Below, in pieces: positions 19,487 through 29,662 of a stretch of 64,000 bases of DNA. Both the position numbers and the translations under genes were made by a program. How positions within the stretch are numbered: position 1 is the stretch's first letter; every line of letters begins with the position of its first letter. The stretch is from Micropruina sp. (GTDB lineage Bacteria > Actinomycetota > Actinomycetes > Propionibacteriales > Propionibacteriaceae). The stretch is taken from assembly GCA_016711205.1 (NCBI GenBank), contig JADJTM010000003.1:310001-374000 (forward strand), written 5' to 3'. A model generated the notes under the pieces. The model saw only the letters and a program-made list of their open reading frames with translations. It was not told the DNA's origin and did not search any database.

Positions 19487-22007
19487 GCGCTGCGCACTCG
19501 GCAGCCCACGGGCCGGCGCCGGCCGCTTCGCACTGGGCTTGGGCGGCGTCCAGCCAGCGCAGCGACGCGGCGTGGTCGCCCATCGTGCGAGCCGCGACCG
19601 CCAGACAACGGTCGGCCGGCCCGAAGGTGCCGCTGACCTGGCCGAACACCAGGAACTGGCCCGTGTAGGGCTCCAGCCGCAGCCGGACCTCCCCGGCCAG
19701 TTCCGGCTCGGACGTCGTCGCCTCCGCCAGTAGGCCGAGCGTCATTCCGACCGCCTCGTCGGCCGCTGCGGCGTCGAGCTGGGCCAGGGCGCCCCTGGTG
19801 ACCGCCGCCGCCCGCTCATCGTCCCCCGCATGAGCATGCGCAAGAGCGCTGAGACCGCGAGCGATCAGCTCGTCGGGATGGGCCGTCAGAAACGCGTCGA
19901 TCGCCGGACCGAACCGAGCCACCCCGCCGGTGTGAAAGGCCATCAGCAGCCGATGAAGAGTCATGGCCTGCTGGGCGTCGCCGATGCCGCGGGCCGCTCC
20001 ATGCAGCACGGCCTCCTCGGCCCAGTGGTCGCACTCGGCGAGGTTGCCCCGGTCGCGATACACCGACGCCAACGTCAGATGGTGATGCCACAGCATGCGG
20101 TGTGACGTCGCGTCCTGAGCCTCGCGCTTCAGCACCGCGCACAGGCCCTCGACCTCGTCGAAGTCGGCAGCGACATAGGCGTCGAAGATGCGGGCGACCA
20201 CCGCGCGGGCCCGCCACCACGGGTCGGCGATGGCGCTCACCGCCTGTGACAGCCGGGACGCCCACTGTCGGCGCGCGGTGAGTTCCGCCGTGCCGCGCAG
20301 CAGAACGTGGCGCGCGTTGAGCGCCGTGGCGAGGGACTCCGGGTCGCCGATCGCGGCAGCGTCCGCCTCCAGGCCCTCGAGATCGTTCGCCAGCAGCACG
20401 CCAGGCCTGCCGATCAGCACCGCCTCCAGCATCAGCGCGCCCTGCACTGCCACCCGGACGGCGCTGCGTCGCGGTCCCAGGTCGTCCAGCGCCTCGCCGA
20501 GCAGGGCGCACAGTTCGGCCGACCCGTCGACGCTCCGGCGCATCCAGTTGCGGCCCAGCACCGCCAGGGCGAACCGGGTCGGGTCACCGGTGGCCCGCGC
20601 GTCGGCCAGGGCCAGCTGCCACACTCGCGATGCCTCGGTCGGACGTCCCTGCGCCGCCAGACTGCGAGCCAGTGCGATCCGCAGGTCGATCGTCTGGCCG
20701 GCATCTGGCCCGGCGTCCAGCGCTGCCGTGGCGAGCGTTTCGACCACGTCGTCACTGCCGAGCCGGGCGGAAAGCTCCAGCGCACGATGCAGCAGGAACC
20801 ATCGGCGCCCCTGGCCGACGGATCCGGATGCAACCAGATGCCATGCCGCGCGCACCAGATCAGCCCCGTCGTCGGTGTCCCAGGCGAGCACCCGAGCTGC
20901 CGTGCCGTGCAGTTGGCGAAGCAGCGCCGCGGGCAGTGCAGCCACCACGGCATCGCCCAGTTCGGGCCTTCGGTAGGCCACCTGGTCGGCCACCGAGCGG
21001 TCCACCAGACCGGCCCGGCTGACCTCCGCGACCAGCCGGTCCAGGACGGATCGGGGCAGTGTGAGCGCGCCGCTCAGCTTGTCGAGGGGAACCGGGTCGG
21101 CAATCACCGCGACCAGCTGCGCCAGCGTCCGGGCGTCGTTGTCCAGCTGTTCAAGCCGCACCTCGGCGATGGCGGTCAGGGCCTCGGGTGGCACTGACAG
21201 TCCACGCACCGTCCGGGGTGGACGTGCATCGGGTTTCGACGGCAGCGCTGACGGGGCGACGCCAAGGGCGGGGTCCTGCCGCAGAATGCGCAGCTCGAGT
21301 CGCCGGGTCTCCTCGCCGGGCCCGACGCCCAGCTCGTCGTCGAGCCGGTCGCGCAGCTCTCGGTAGGCGGCCAGCGCGTCCGCCTGCCTGCCGGATCGGT
21401 AGTGCGCCAGCATCAACGCAGCGGTGCGCTGCTCCCGCAACGGCTCGGCCCGGACCAGGGCCATCAGGTCGGGAGTTGCCTGCACGTGTCGATCCAGATC
21501 GAGCAGCGCCTGGCCGCGCGAATCCTGAGCGGCGAGGCGCAGCTGCTCGAGGCGCTGGGCGGCGCTGCTCAACTCGTCGTCGTCCAGGGCCTCGAACGGC
21601 CTGCCGCGCCACAGCGCCAGAGCTTCATCGCACCTGGCCAGCCGATCGTCTGCGGTGGCGCCGGCCAGCCCGGTGGTGAGCGTCTCGAAGACCTCCGCGT
21701 CGGTGTCTACCAGGTCTCGGTCCAAGGTGTAGCCGCGACCGGTGAACGGAAGACATCGCGGGTCGGACAGTGTTGAGCGCAGCCGGGTCACATGGACGCG
21801 CAGCGCGGTGGCGGCGCTCGGCGGCGCCCCCGAGGGCCACAGCCGCCCGATCAGCTCCGCCGTCGCCAGCACACGTCCGGGGTGCACGGAAAGCAAGGAC
21901 AGCAGCGCCACTTGCAGCGGCCCGGCGACCGGCACGCTGCTCGAGGCGGTGAGGATCTTCGGCGGCCCCAACAGCAGCACGCGGACAGCGCACGCCGAGC
22001 CGTCCAT
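19461..22007 (-). CDS. SARP/BTAD-type transcriptional regulator, 848 aa
   Basis: The N-terminus (about 8-95) is an OmpR/SARP winged helix: VRVLLLGPPKIL, VALLSLLSVHPGRVLATAELIGRLWP, ALRVHVTRLRSTL and GRGYTLD. A BTAD helical domain follows (about 100-245), ending in LDDELGVGPGEETRRLELRILRQDPAL. The remaining 600 residues are Ala/Leu-rich helices with a winged-helix-like stretch near 280-345 and TPR-like repeats to the end. Most SARPs of this size carry a P-loop NTPase between BTAD and TPR; no GxxGxGKT is visible here. It presumably activates transcription; targets are unknown, though the two secreted/membrane genes start 114 bp away in the opposite direction. Confidence 0.83.
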   Translation of the reverse strand: MDGSACAVRVLLLGPPKILTASSSVPVAGPLQVALLSLLSVHPGRVLATAELIGRLWPSGAPPSAATALRVHVTRLRSTLSDPRCLPFTGRGYTLDRDLVDTDAEVFETLTTGLAGATADDRLARCDEALALWRGRPFEALDDDELSSAAQRLEQLRLAAQDSRGQALLDLDRHVQATPDLMALVRAEPLREQRTAALMLAHYRSGRQADALAAYRELRDRLDDELGVGPGEETRRLELRILRQDPALGVAPSALPSKPDARPPRTVRGLSVPPEALTAIAEVRLEQLDNDARTLAQLVAVIADPVPLDKLSGALTLPRSVLDRLVAEVSRAGLVDRSVADQVAYRRPELGDAVVAALPAALLRQLHGTAARVLAWDTDDGADLVRAAWHLVASGSVGQGRRWFLLHRALELSARLGSDDVVETLATAALDAGPDAGQTIDLRIALARSLAAQGRPTEASRVWQLALADARATGDPTRFALAVLGRNWMRRSVDGSAELCALLGEALDDLGPRRSAVRVAVQGALMLEAVLIGRPGVLLANDLEGLEADAAAIGDPESLATALNARHVLLRGTAELTARRQWASRLSQAVSAIADPWWRARAVVARIFDAYVAADFDEVEGLCAVLKREAQDATSHRMLWHHHLTLASVYRDRGNLAECDHWAEEAVLHGAARGIGDAQQAMTLHRLLMAFHTGGVARFGPAIDAFLTAHPDELIARGLSALAHAHAGDDERAAAVTRGALAQLDAAAADEAVGMTLGLLAEATTSEPELAGEVRLRLEPYTGQFLVFGQVSGTFGPADRCLAVAARTMGDHAASLRWLDAAQAQCEAAGAGPWAAECAALRRPVAPA

Positions 22008-22121
22008 GGGTGTCCCCCTCCCCCTCAGCGCCGAGAGTAGACCCTGCTAACCCGTCTTTAACAGCCACGCTGCAGGCTCATCTCGAGGCCTCACCGGGAG
22101 GCCCGGAAGGGATTCAGCACC

Positions 22122-22535
22122 ATGAGCATCTCCACCACGATCAAGGTCGCCGCGGCCTCGATCGCCGTCCTCGCCGGCGGGTTGGCGGCCGCCACGCCGG
22201 CCCACGCCATCATCGATACCGACGCCGTCAACACGATGTACCAAGGCAGCGGCGTCACGGGCACCACGTACTGGCGCAACCACAACGACGGCTTCGCTCA
22301 GCTCACCCTGCACAACCCGAACGACGGCTACTGCGTCGTGCTCCAGTACCGGGTCCAGCGCGCCGGTGTGTGGGGTGGGTGGATCCACGACGGCAGCTAC
22401 TGCCAGAACACCCAGTACTCGGTCAACCTACCGAGCGGTAACACCGGTCAGCAGATCAATGCCTGGCAGATCCGGACCAGGCCCGCCTACACCTCCACCT
22501 GGACCTACGACACCAACTCACCCGGGGGCGCCTGA
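22122..22535 (+). CDS. small secreted protein
   Basis: 137 residues. A classical signal peptide (MSISTTIKVAAASIAVLAGGLAAATPAHA) predicts export, giving a mature domain of about 108 residues. It is rich in Trp, Tyr, Asn and Thr with two cysteines (GYCVV, SYCQN) that could form a disulfide, a beta-rich look. No known family is recognised. It is followed 84 bp later by a membrane protein gene on the same strand and lies head-to-head with the SARP-like regulator, which may control it. Confidence 0.72.
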   Translation: MSISTTIKVAAASIAVLAGGLAAATPAHAIIDTDAVNTMYQGSGVTGTTYWRNHNDGFAQLTLHNPNDGYCVVLQYRVQRAGVWGGWIHDGSYCQNTQYSVNLPSGNTGQQINAWQIRTRPAYTSTWTYDTNSPGGA

Positions 22536-22619
22536 ACCGTCCAGAACAGGACAGCGCACTCGGCCGGACGTCACCGGCGTCCGGCCAGGCCCGGTCCACA
22601 CCCACGAAAGGAAGACACC

Positions 22620-23180
22620 ATGACTCACCTCACCATCACCTTCGACTACGCAGTCGCCGAAGACCTCGACAGCTACCGTGCCGCGGCCGCACAGCTGGAG
22701 AGTCGCGGCGCCGAAGTCACCGTCCAGAACCCACCGCCCGGCGCGCAGGTGTTCCCGTTCGTGCCGGTGATTCTCGGGGCCGTGCTGGCGGCCGCCGCCG
22801 TGCTCGACTTCGTCGAATGGTGGAGGGCCTCCCACCAGTTCGAGCAGATCATCACCTACAAGGACGGGGTGCTGCACGTGGAAATCGTCCCGGTGAAGAA
22901 CGGCAAGATCATCGTGCTGGCCGACAAGGACACGGTCGTGGAGCTCGAGGGGACGGATCCGCTACTCGACCTGACCGCGATCGCCAAGGCTGCCCTCTCC
23001 GGTGGGGCCGAAGCCGCCGCCACGGTGGCACGCGCTGCTGGCGCCATCGCTCAGGTCAGCCGTCCCACCGACCAGCCGACGCTCGATCGACTCGCCGAAC
23101 TGACCGGGTCGATGGCTTCCGGCGGGTTCGCCGCGCCGCTACGCCCGGCCGGTGATGCCGAGCAGCCACGCGTCGGCTAG
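22620..23180 (+). CDS. single-pass membrane protein of unknown function
   Basis: 186 residues from an ATG with GAAAGGAAG upstream. One membrane helix (FPFVPVILGAVLAAAAVLDFVEWW, about 45-68) separates a 44-residue ferredoxin-like N-terminal piece (MTHLTITFDYAVAEDLDSYRAAAAQLESRGAEVTV) from a soluble C-terminus. No family is recognised. Its stop codon shares the sequence CTAG with the stop of the convergent CDF gene, a 4-bp overlap. Confidence 0.7.
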   Translation: MTHLTITFDYAVAEDLDSYRAAAAQLESRGAEVTVQNPPPGAQVFPFVPVILGAVLAAAAVLDFVEWWRASHQFEQIITYKDGVLHVEIVPVKNGKIIVLADKDTVVELEGTDPLLDLTAIAKAALSGGAEAAATVARAAGAIAQVSRPTDQPTLDRLAELTGSMASGGFAAPLRPAGDAEQPRVG

Positions 23181-24067
23181 TCCGCCGGTTCCACATGCAC
23201 GAAGGTGACCGTGCCGGGCAACACCTGCCCCACCTCGGCCTCGACCCGGTCGGCCAGATCGTGGCTGCGCCGCACCGTCCACTCACCCGGCACCGTCAGG
23301 GTGGCCTGCACGAAGCGCTGCCGTCCGGATTCGCGGGTGCGCAGGTCGGTGACCCGGACGCGCGGGTCGTCGGTGAGGGGGGCCAGCGCCTGTTCGATCA
23401 GGGCCACCTCGTCCGGGGGAAGGGTGGCGTCCAGCAGGCCGACCACCGAGCGTCGCACCAGCCCGTAGCCGGTGAAGATGATGTTCACGCCCACGGCGAA
23501 CGCGATCACCGGGTCGAGCCAGTACACGCGGGTCAGTCCGACCACCGCGATGCCGATCAGCACCCCGACCGAGGTCCAGACGTCGGTCATCAGGTGCCGT
23601 CCGTCCGCCTCGAGCGTGATGGAGCGGTAGCGCACGCCGGCCCTGATCAGCACCAGGCCGGTGATCAGGTTGAACACGGACGCGATGGTGGCCAGCACCA
23701 TGCCCAGGCCGATGCTCTCAAGCGGAACCGGGTTGAGCAGCCGCTGCACCGCCCCCGCCATGATGGCCGCCGCCGCGACGATGATCAACGTGCCCTCGAC
23801 CGCCGCGGAAAGGTATTCGGCCTTGCCGTGGCCGAAATCATGATTGTGGTCGGCGGGCCGGGCCGAGACCCGCAGCGCCCACAGGGCCACCCCGGCGGCG
23901 AGCAGGTTGACCGTCGATTCCAGCGCGTCGGACCACAGGCCCACCGAGTTGGTGATCATGGCCGCGATCACCTTCAGGGTCACGGTCGCCACTGCGGTCG
24001 CCAGGGACAGCCAAAGGAACCGTTCGAGCAGCCGGTGTTCGTTCGGTGCGGCGGGCAACGGGATCAC
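23177..24067 (-). CDS. cation diffusion facilitator transporter
   Basis: 296 residues with six hydrophobic helices and a C-terminal cytosolic domain. The metal site signatures are present: NSVGLWSDALESTVNLLAAG in helix 2 (the family's HSxxD position reads SDALE), HDFGHGKAEYLSA in the following loop, and LEADGRHLMTDVWTSVGVLIG in helix 5 (HxxxD). CDF proteins exchange Zn, Fe or Mn for protons to export metal from the cytosol. The metal cannot be fixed from sequence. The Nudix gene starts this leftward run and lies 7 bp upstream, suggesting co-transcription. Confidence 0.9.
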   Translation of the reverse strand: MIPLPAAPNEHRLLERFLWLSLATAVATVTLKVIAAMITNSVGLWSDALESTVNLLAAGVALWALRVSARPADHNHDFGHGKAEYLSAAVEGTLIIVAAAAIMAGAVQRLLNPVPLESIGLGMVLATIASVFNLITGLVLIRAGVRYRSITLEADGRHLMTDVWTSVGVLIGIAVVGLTRVYWLDPVIAFAVGVNIIFTGYGLVRRSVVGLLDATLPPDEVALIEQALAPLTDDPRVRVTDLRTRESGRQRFVQATLTVPGEWTVRRSHDLADRVEAEVGQVLPGTVTFVHVEPAD

Positions 24068-24074
24068 CGCGCTT

Positions 24075-24680
24075 TCAGGGTTGAGCGAAACCGGGCCAGT
24101 CTAGGGCGATCCGGTCACCGAGCTCACCGGCGTTCACGGTGGACTCCTCGACCACCCCCGCATCGCGGGGCCACTCGTACGCGCGCCCGGCAAGCTCGAT
24201 CAGGTCGGCCAGGTCGAGCGGCCACACCGGATCGCTCAGGTCGTCCAGAGCGTCGATCGGCAGCCAGTCCCAGGCCTTGATGGTGACCTTCTCCTCAGCG
24301 GTGAAGCCCGAAACGTCCAGCTCGAACCCCGCCTGCACCCGCAGCAGATAGAACAGTTCGGTCTGGGCCAGCACCTGATCGCTGTACCCGTGGATCACCA
24401 GCCGTCGCAGCACCGGTCCGGCCAGCTCGTCGGGGGCCACCACCCGTCCGGTCTCTTCGGCCAGTTCGCGCACAGCGGCCTGCAGCGGCTGCTCGCCGGG
24501 GTCGATGCCGCCGCCGGGGGTCATCCACCACCGTGATCCGGCCACCCCCGGATCGGTATCACCCAGCATCAGCACGCTGGTTCCGTCGGTCACCACCACC
24601 CGGACGGCGGCCCGCGTGCGCACCGGACGCAAGTGCGGCGCCACGGCGACGAACGTGCGGGTGCGGAACGGCTCGCTCAT
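24075..24680 (-). CDS. Nudix hydrolase
   Basis: 201 residues. A complete Nudix box (GGGIDPGEQPLQAAV then RELAEETGR, about 56-79) marks hydrolysis of nucleoside diphosphate-X compounds. The preceding TRAAVRVVVTDGTSVLMLGD and WWMTPGG give the usual fold start. The substrate is unknown. Its ATG overlaps the stop of the upstream membrane protein gene (ATGA), so translation is coupled. Confidence 0.9.
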   Translation of the reverse strand: MSEPFRTRTFVAVAPHLRPVRTRAAVRVVVTDGTSVLMLGDTDPGVAGSRWWMTPGGGIDPGEQPLQAAVRELAEETGRVVAPDELAGPVLRRLVIHGYSDQVLAQTELFYLLRVQAGFELDVSGFTAEEKVTIKAWDWLPIDALDDLSDPVWPLDLADLIELAGRAYEWPRDAGVVEESTVNAGELGDRIALDWPGFAQP

Positions 24681-25717
24681 CAGCCGGGAATGTCGATCGT
24701 CGCCACCGATTCGAGCAGCTCGTTCCGGACGGTGAACGTGACCGGTCCCCGGGGCAGCTCGAAGGCCACCTGACCCGAGTTCTGTTCACCCGGCCGGAGC
24801 GTGCGCATGCCGAGCTGCTGGTCGAGCGAGGCGCCGATGGTCATCATGTGGGTCTGGTCGTCGGCGTCGGTGACCGAGGTGAAGAAGGGGCCGGTGCTGA
24901 TCGCGCCGGAGACGCCCTCGAACGTCACATTCAGGATCAGATAGGCCGAGTTCTCGTCCGGCTCGAGAATGCCGTTGTCGGCCCAGGCCGCACCCGTCAC
25001 ACTGACCGTTCCGCTGCCGCCGGTGGTGGTGAACTCGACCGGCTGACCGACCCCGCCGCCGATCACCGGTGCGCTGCTGGTGGGCTGCGTGGCGGGGCTG
25101 GTGCGCACGACGGTGGGTTGCGGGGTGCCGGCCGGGCTGGCCGCGACGGAGGGCGGAGCGCTCGCCGTTGCGCTGACCGTCGGTTGACCGGACAGCTGCG
25201 GCGACAGGAACTGCCAGCCCAGCAGGCCCACGATCAACGCCACGATGACCGCTGCGGCGAGCAGGTATCCGCGGACCGGACGACCGGCGCGGCGCGGTGG
25301 CTGCTGCGGCGGCGGGTAGCCGCTCGGCAGGGGAGTGCTCGGCAGGGGAGTGCTCGGCAGGGGAGTGGTCGGCTGGTTCGCGGTCGGCTGGTAGGGAGAA
25401 CCGGCCTGCCAGGGGGCCTGCGATCCGACGGTTTGCTGCCACGGCGGTTGCGGCGACTGCTGGCCGAGCTGGTGCGGTGCCCCGGCCGGCGGTGTCTGAC
25501 CGTAACCCTGCTCAGGGTAGCTCTGGGGCGGTGGGTAGTTCTGCTGCGGTGGATGGCCCTGAGGCGCCGGATTCGGCTGCCCCGCAGCCTCGGAACCCTG
25601 CGGGCCGGCCACGTGCGTCCAGCCGGCGAGGTTGGATTGCGACTGCGAATCACCTGGGGGGCCGTCGAAGTCGGGTTGGCCGGGGCTGGCCTGGCCGAAG
25701 CCCGAGGAATCGCTCAT
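24680..25717 (-). CDS. membrane-anchored protein with Pro/Gln-rich tail and DUF4352-like domain
   Basis: 345 residues. The first 145 are Pro/Gln/Ser-rich and disordered. One transmembrane helix (YLLAAAVIVALIVGLLGWQF, about 150-170) follows, then a Ser/Thr/Pro linker. Last comes an extracellular beta-sandwich-like domain (about 220-345) with VSVTGAAWADNGILEPDENSAYLILNVTFEGVSG and LRPGEQNSGQVAFELPRGPVTFTV, as in DUF4352 (telokin-like) domains. The family link is by pattern only. A 15-bp triplication gives the peptide PLPST repeats near residue 120. Confidence 0.68.
   Translation of the reverse strand: MSDSSGFGQASPGQPDFDGPPGDSQSQSNLAGWTHVAGPQGSEAAGQPNPAPQGHPPQQNYPPPQSYPEQGYGQTPPAGAPHQLGQQSPQPPWQQTVGSQAPWQAGSPYQPTANQPTTPLPSTPLPSTPLPSGYPPPQQPPRRAGRPVRGYLLAAAVIVALIVGLLGWQFLSPQLSGQPTVSATASAPPSVAASPAGTPQPTVVRTSPATQPTSSAPVIGGGVGQPVEFTTTGGSGTVSVTGAAWADNGILEPDENSAYLILNVTFEGVSGAISTGPFFTSVTDADDQTHMMTIGASLDQQLGMRTLRPGEQNSGQVAFELPRGPVTFTVRNELLESVATIDIPG
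25322..25366. repeat. three tandem 15-bp units in a coding region
   Basis: GCTCGGCAGGGGAGT is repeated three times and encodes a PLPST repeat in the disordered tail of the DUF4352-like protein. Copy-number change would stay in frame. Confidence 0.85.
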
Positions 25718-25760
25718 GCTCGACTCATTTCGCTGCGGGCCGCATCGCTGGCCGTGGTCA

Positions 25761-26672
25761 CTACGGCCGGCTCGGAGGTTCGTGGGCGCGGATGCCCGCG
25801 CCGACCTGAAGCAGCACCACGATCGGCATGATCCAGCACAGCACCTGCGCCCAGCCGGACAGCACCGACCAGGTGGTCTCCAGTTCGAAGTCGGAGTTGT
25901 ACAGGCTCAGTACGCCGACCGCGGCCAAGAAGCCGAACCCCCAGGCGAAGACCCGGCGCACCTGCGGCAAGCGGTACCGCACGCGCGAGGCGAGCAGGGC
26001 TGCCGCCCCCAGCAGCACCAGGGACAGCGGGTTGATGAGTGCGCCGATGATCAGCGGAATCATCACCCCGGGCGTCGCGGCCCGCCACATCTGCCCCACC
26101 GTGACGCTCTGGTCGGGTGGCCGCCAACGACCCTGCGTGGGCGGGGCGAACCAATCCGGCGTGCCCGGCTGGGGGAACGTGGACGGCGGTTGCTGGGGCG
26201 GCGGAAAGCTGAGTCCGCGCGGTGGAGTGCCGGCGACCGCCGGCGCACCGGTGGGGGCCGGCCAGGCAGCGGACGCCGACGGCGCCGGAACCGGGCCGGT
26301 GGACCCGGAGAAACCGGTGGGAGCCGACACCGGCGCGGACGTGGTGAGCGGCTGGGTCGGCGTCCAGGCGGGCTGGGTGAGGGTGCCGGTGGTGGAGTGG
26401 GCGGATTGCCAGGCCGAGTTGGCGGTGGCCAGCGAACTGACCGTGGTGAAGGCGGCGCGCGGGTCGCGGGCGGTCAGTCCGGCCTGGGGCGCCAGCGCCT
26501 CCAGCGGCACGCCCGGGGTCTGGGGCGGCTGCCAATCCGGCTGCGCGAGCGGTGCGCCGGCCGCCGGGTTGGGCGCCACGGGGGGCACCGCCAAGGGCTG
26601 CGCCGCGGGGGTCTCGAAGGCGGCCGGGCGTTCCACGGGCGCGTACTCGGGCCCGTCCGTCCAGTTCGCCAT
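25761..26672 (-). CDS. Pro-rich multi-pass membrane protein of unknown function
   Basis: 303 residues from the ATG at 26672. The first 185 residues are Pro/Ala/Thr-rich and disordered. Then come about four hydrophobic helices (PGVMIPLIIGALINPLSLVLLGAAALLAS, VFAWGFGFLAAVGVLSLY, VLCWIMPIVVLLQVGAGI). Domain order resembles the neighbouring gene at 24680-25717, with which it is probably co-transcribed (43 bp apart). No family is recognised. The ribosome site is weak, so the start could lie slightly upstream. Confidence 0.65.
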   Translation of the reverse strand: MANWTDGPEYAPVERPAAFETPAAQPLAVPPVAPNPAAGAPLAQPDWQPPQTPGVPLEALAPQAGLTARDPRAAFTTVSSLATANSAWQSAHSTTGTLTQPAWTPTQPLTTSAPVSAPTGFSGSTGPVPAPSASAAWPAPTGAPAVAGTPPRGLSFPPPQQPPSTFPQPGTPDWFAPPTQGRWRPPDQSVTVGQMWRAATPGVMIPLIIGALINPLSLVLLGAAALLASRVRYRLPQVRRVFAWGFGFLAAVGVLSLYNSDFELETTWSVLSGWAQVLCWIMPIVVLLQVGAGIRAHEPPSRP

Positions 26673-26809
26673 GCGCTCATAGTAGTCACCGAGCACTCGG
26701 CGGGACCCGTTCGGATGCCCCGGAGGCAATGCTTCGATACGCTGGCTGACGCGGTCCTACGACGCCGTCGTCAGGCGTGTCCGCGAGCAGGTTCGAACAG
26801 GAGTTGGTC

Positions 26810-27196
26810 ATGCCTACTGGCAAGGTGCGTTACTACGACGCGGAGAAGGGCTTCGGCTTCCTCTCCAAGGACGAGGGCGGCGACGACGTGTTCGTCCGCG
26901 CCTCGGCGTTGCCCGAGGGCGTGACCAGCCTCAAGCGCGGCCAGAAGGTCGAGTTCGGGGTGGTGGACGGCAAGCGCGGCGAGCAGGCGCTGAGCATCCA
27001 TCTGCTCGAGGCGCCGCCGTCCCTGTCGAAGGCGTCCCGCAAGTCGCCCGATGCGATGGCCGTCATCGTCGAGGACCTGATCAAGATGCTGGACGGAATC
27101 GGCAACGGTTACCGGCGGGGCCGCTACGCCGACCCGAAGACCTCGGGCAAGGTGGCCGCGGTGCTGCGTGCGGTCGCCGACGAACTGGAGCTCTGA
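26810..27196 (+). CDS. cold-shock domain protein with C-terminal extension
   Basis: 128 residues. Residues 1-67 are a cold-shock OB fold: MPTGKVRYYDAEKGFGFLSKDEGGDDVFVRASAL contains the RNP1-like KGFGFL and RNP2-like DVFVRAS motifs that bind single-stranded nucleic acid. The 60-residue C-terminal extension, rich in Lys and Arg, is typical of the long CspA-like proteins of actinobacteria that sit before DUF3027. A ribosome site (AACAGGAG) precedes the ATG. It lies two bases before the next gene, so the two are one operon. Confidence 0.92.
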   Translation: MPTGKVRYYDAEKGFGFLSKDEGGDDVFVRASALPEGVTSLKRGQKVEFGVVDGKRGEQALSIHLLEAPPSLSKASRKSPDAMAVIVEDLIKMLDGIGNGYRRGRYADPKTSGKVAAVLRAVADELEL

Positions 27197-27198
27197 GC

Positions 27199-27966
27199 AT
27201 GCCGGTAGCCGGAGCGGTGGATCGCGTGTGTCTCGAAGCGGTCGAGCTCGCGCACGCCGCTGCGGTCGCCCGCGCCGGGGTGCTGGGCGTCGGCGAACAC
27301 CAGGGGGTGGTGGCCGAGGACCTCAGGGTCGCGACGCACCTGTTCGCCTGTCCGCATCCGGGCTATCCGGGGTGGTCATGGCAGGTGACGGTCGCGCGCG
27401 CGTCCAGGGCGAGGGTGGTCACGGTCAGCGAGGTGACCCTGCTGCCCGGTCCGCAGTCGTTGCTCGCGCCGCGCTGGGTGCCGTGGGCCGAACGTGTCGG
27501 TCCTGGCGACCTGTCGCCGGGGGTGCTGATGCCGACCCCCGACAACGACCCGCGCGTCGAGCCGGGTTTCGTGGTCACCGAGGTGCCGCCGAACACCGAC
27601 CCGGCCGAATGGGCGGCCACCCGCGCGGTCGTGGCCGAACTGGGTCTTGGTCGCGAACGGGTGCTGTCGCCCCATGGCCGAGACGATGCCGCGGAGCGTT
27701 GGATCGCGGGCCCCGGCGGCCCGGACAACCCGATGACCGCACAGGCGCCCGCGTTGTGCGAAACCTGCGCCTACTTCGTCACGCTCGCCGCACCGATGGG
27801 CCGCGTATTCGGTGTCTGTTCCAACGAGTACACGCCCAGTGACGCTCACGTGGTCAGCCGCGATCACGGCTGCGGAGCGCACTCGGACGTGACCGAGCCG
27901 TCCCGCAGCGAATCGGCGGCCCCACCGATGTGGGACACAGTGACGGTCGACTTCGGTCTCTTCTGA
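27199..27966 (+). CDS. DUF3027 protein
   Basis: 255 residues, matching the actinobacterial DUF3027 family in the conserved FACPHPGYPGWSWQVTVARA, LLPGPQSLLAPRWVPWAERV, PGDLSPGVLMPTPDNDPRVEP and LCETCAYFVTLAAPMGRVFGVCSNEYTPSDAHVVSRDHGCGAHSD. The last block has four cysteines and a histidine that could bind a metal. Function unknown. Its fixed place after the long cold-shock protein gene suggests a shared role in RNA handling, an inference from neighbourhood only. Confidence 0.88.
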   Translation: MPVAGAVDRVCLEAVELAHAAAVARAGVLGVGEHQGVVAEDLRVATHLFACPHPGYPGWSWQVTVARASRARVVTVSEVTLLPGPQSLLAPRWVPWAERVGPGDLSPGVLMPTPDNDPRVEPGFVVTEVPPNTDPAEWAATRAVVAELGLGRERVLSPHGRDDAAERWIAGPGGPDNPMTAQAPALCETCAYFVTLAAPMGRVFGVCSNEYTPSDAHVVSRDHGCGAHSDVTEPSRSESAAPPMWDTVTVDFGLF

Positions 27967-28029
27967 CGTGCGAGGGGTCGCTCACCCGTTATCGTGTCCC
28001 AGCGGTCCCACTCGACGAGGAGAAACCAG

Positions 28030-29316
<1,287 letters not shown>

Positions 29317-29362
29317 GCGGCAGCGCTTCTAGCAGCCCCCGGGACCACGCCCCGCGGCCCGA

Positions 29363-29623
29363 TCACCGCAGCCGGCGTCGCCGCAGCACCAGCAGTACCG
29401 CCAGCGACAGCACGCCGATGCCGGTGCCGAGCAGCGCGGTCGAAAGCCACCAGCCCTTGCCGATGCCCTGCAGGGCGGGCAGTTGCCACCAGCAGATCAG
29501 GGTGCCGATCACGAACACGACGGTGCCCAGGCCGACGATCTGCAGCCCGTGCGGATCGAGGGCCTTGACCGGTGCCTGCAGAGTCGGCAGGCGGCGGTCT
29601 TCGTCATCTTGGCTCACGGACAT
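29363..29623 (-). CDS. DUF2530 small membrane protein
   Basis: 86 residues with two membrane helices (IVGLGTVVFVIGTLICWW and WLSTALLGTGIGVLSLAVLLVL) and a basic RRRRLR end, matching the actinobacterial DUF2530 pattern (LDPHGLQIVGLGTVVF). It lies head-to-head with the purine permease gene, starts 39 bp apart, so the two share a promoter region. That arrangement is frequent in actinobacteria. Function unknown. Confidence 0.75.
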   Translation of the reverse strand: MSVSQDDEDRRLPTLQAPVKALDPHGLQIVGLGTVVFVIGTLICWWQLPALQGIGKGWWLSTALLGTGIGVLSLAVLLVLRRRRLR

Positions 29624-29662
29624 CACTCTAGGTGCGCGGGCATCGCCCATAGCCTGTGGGCC

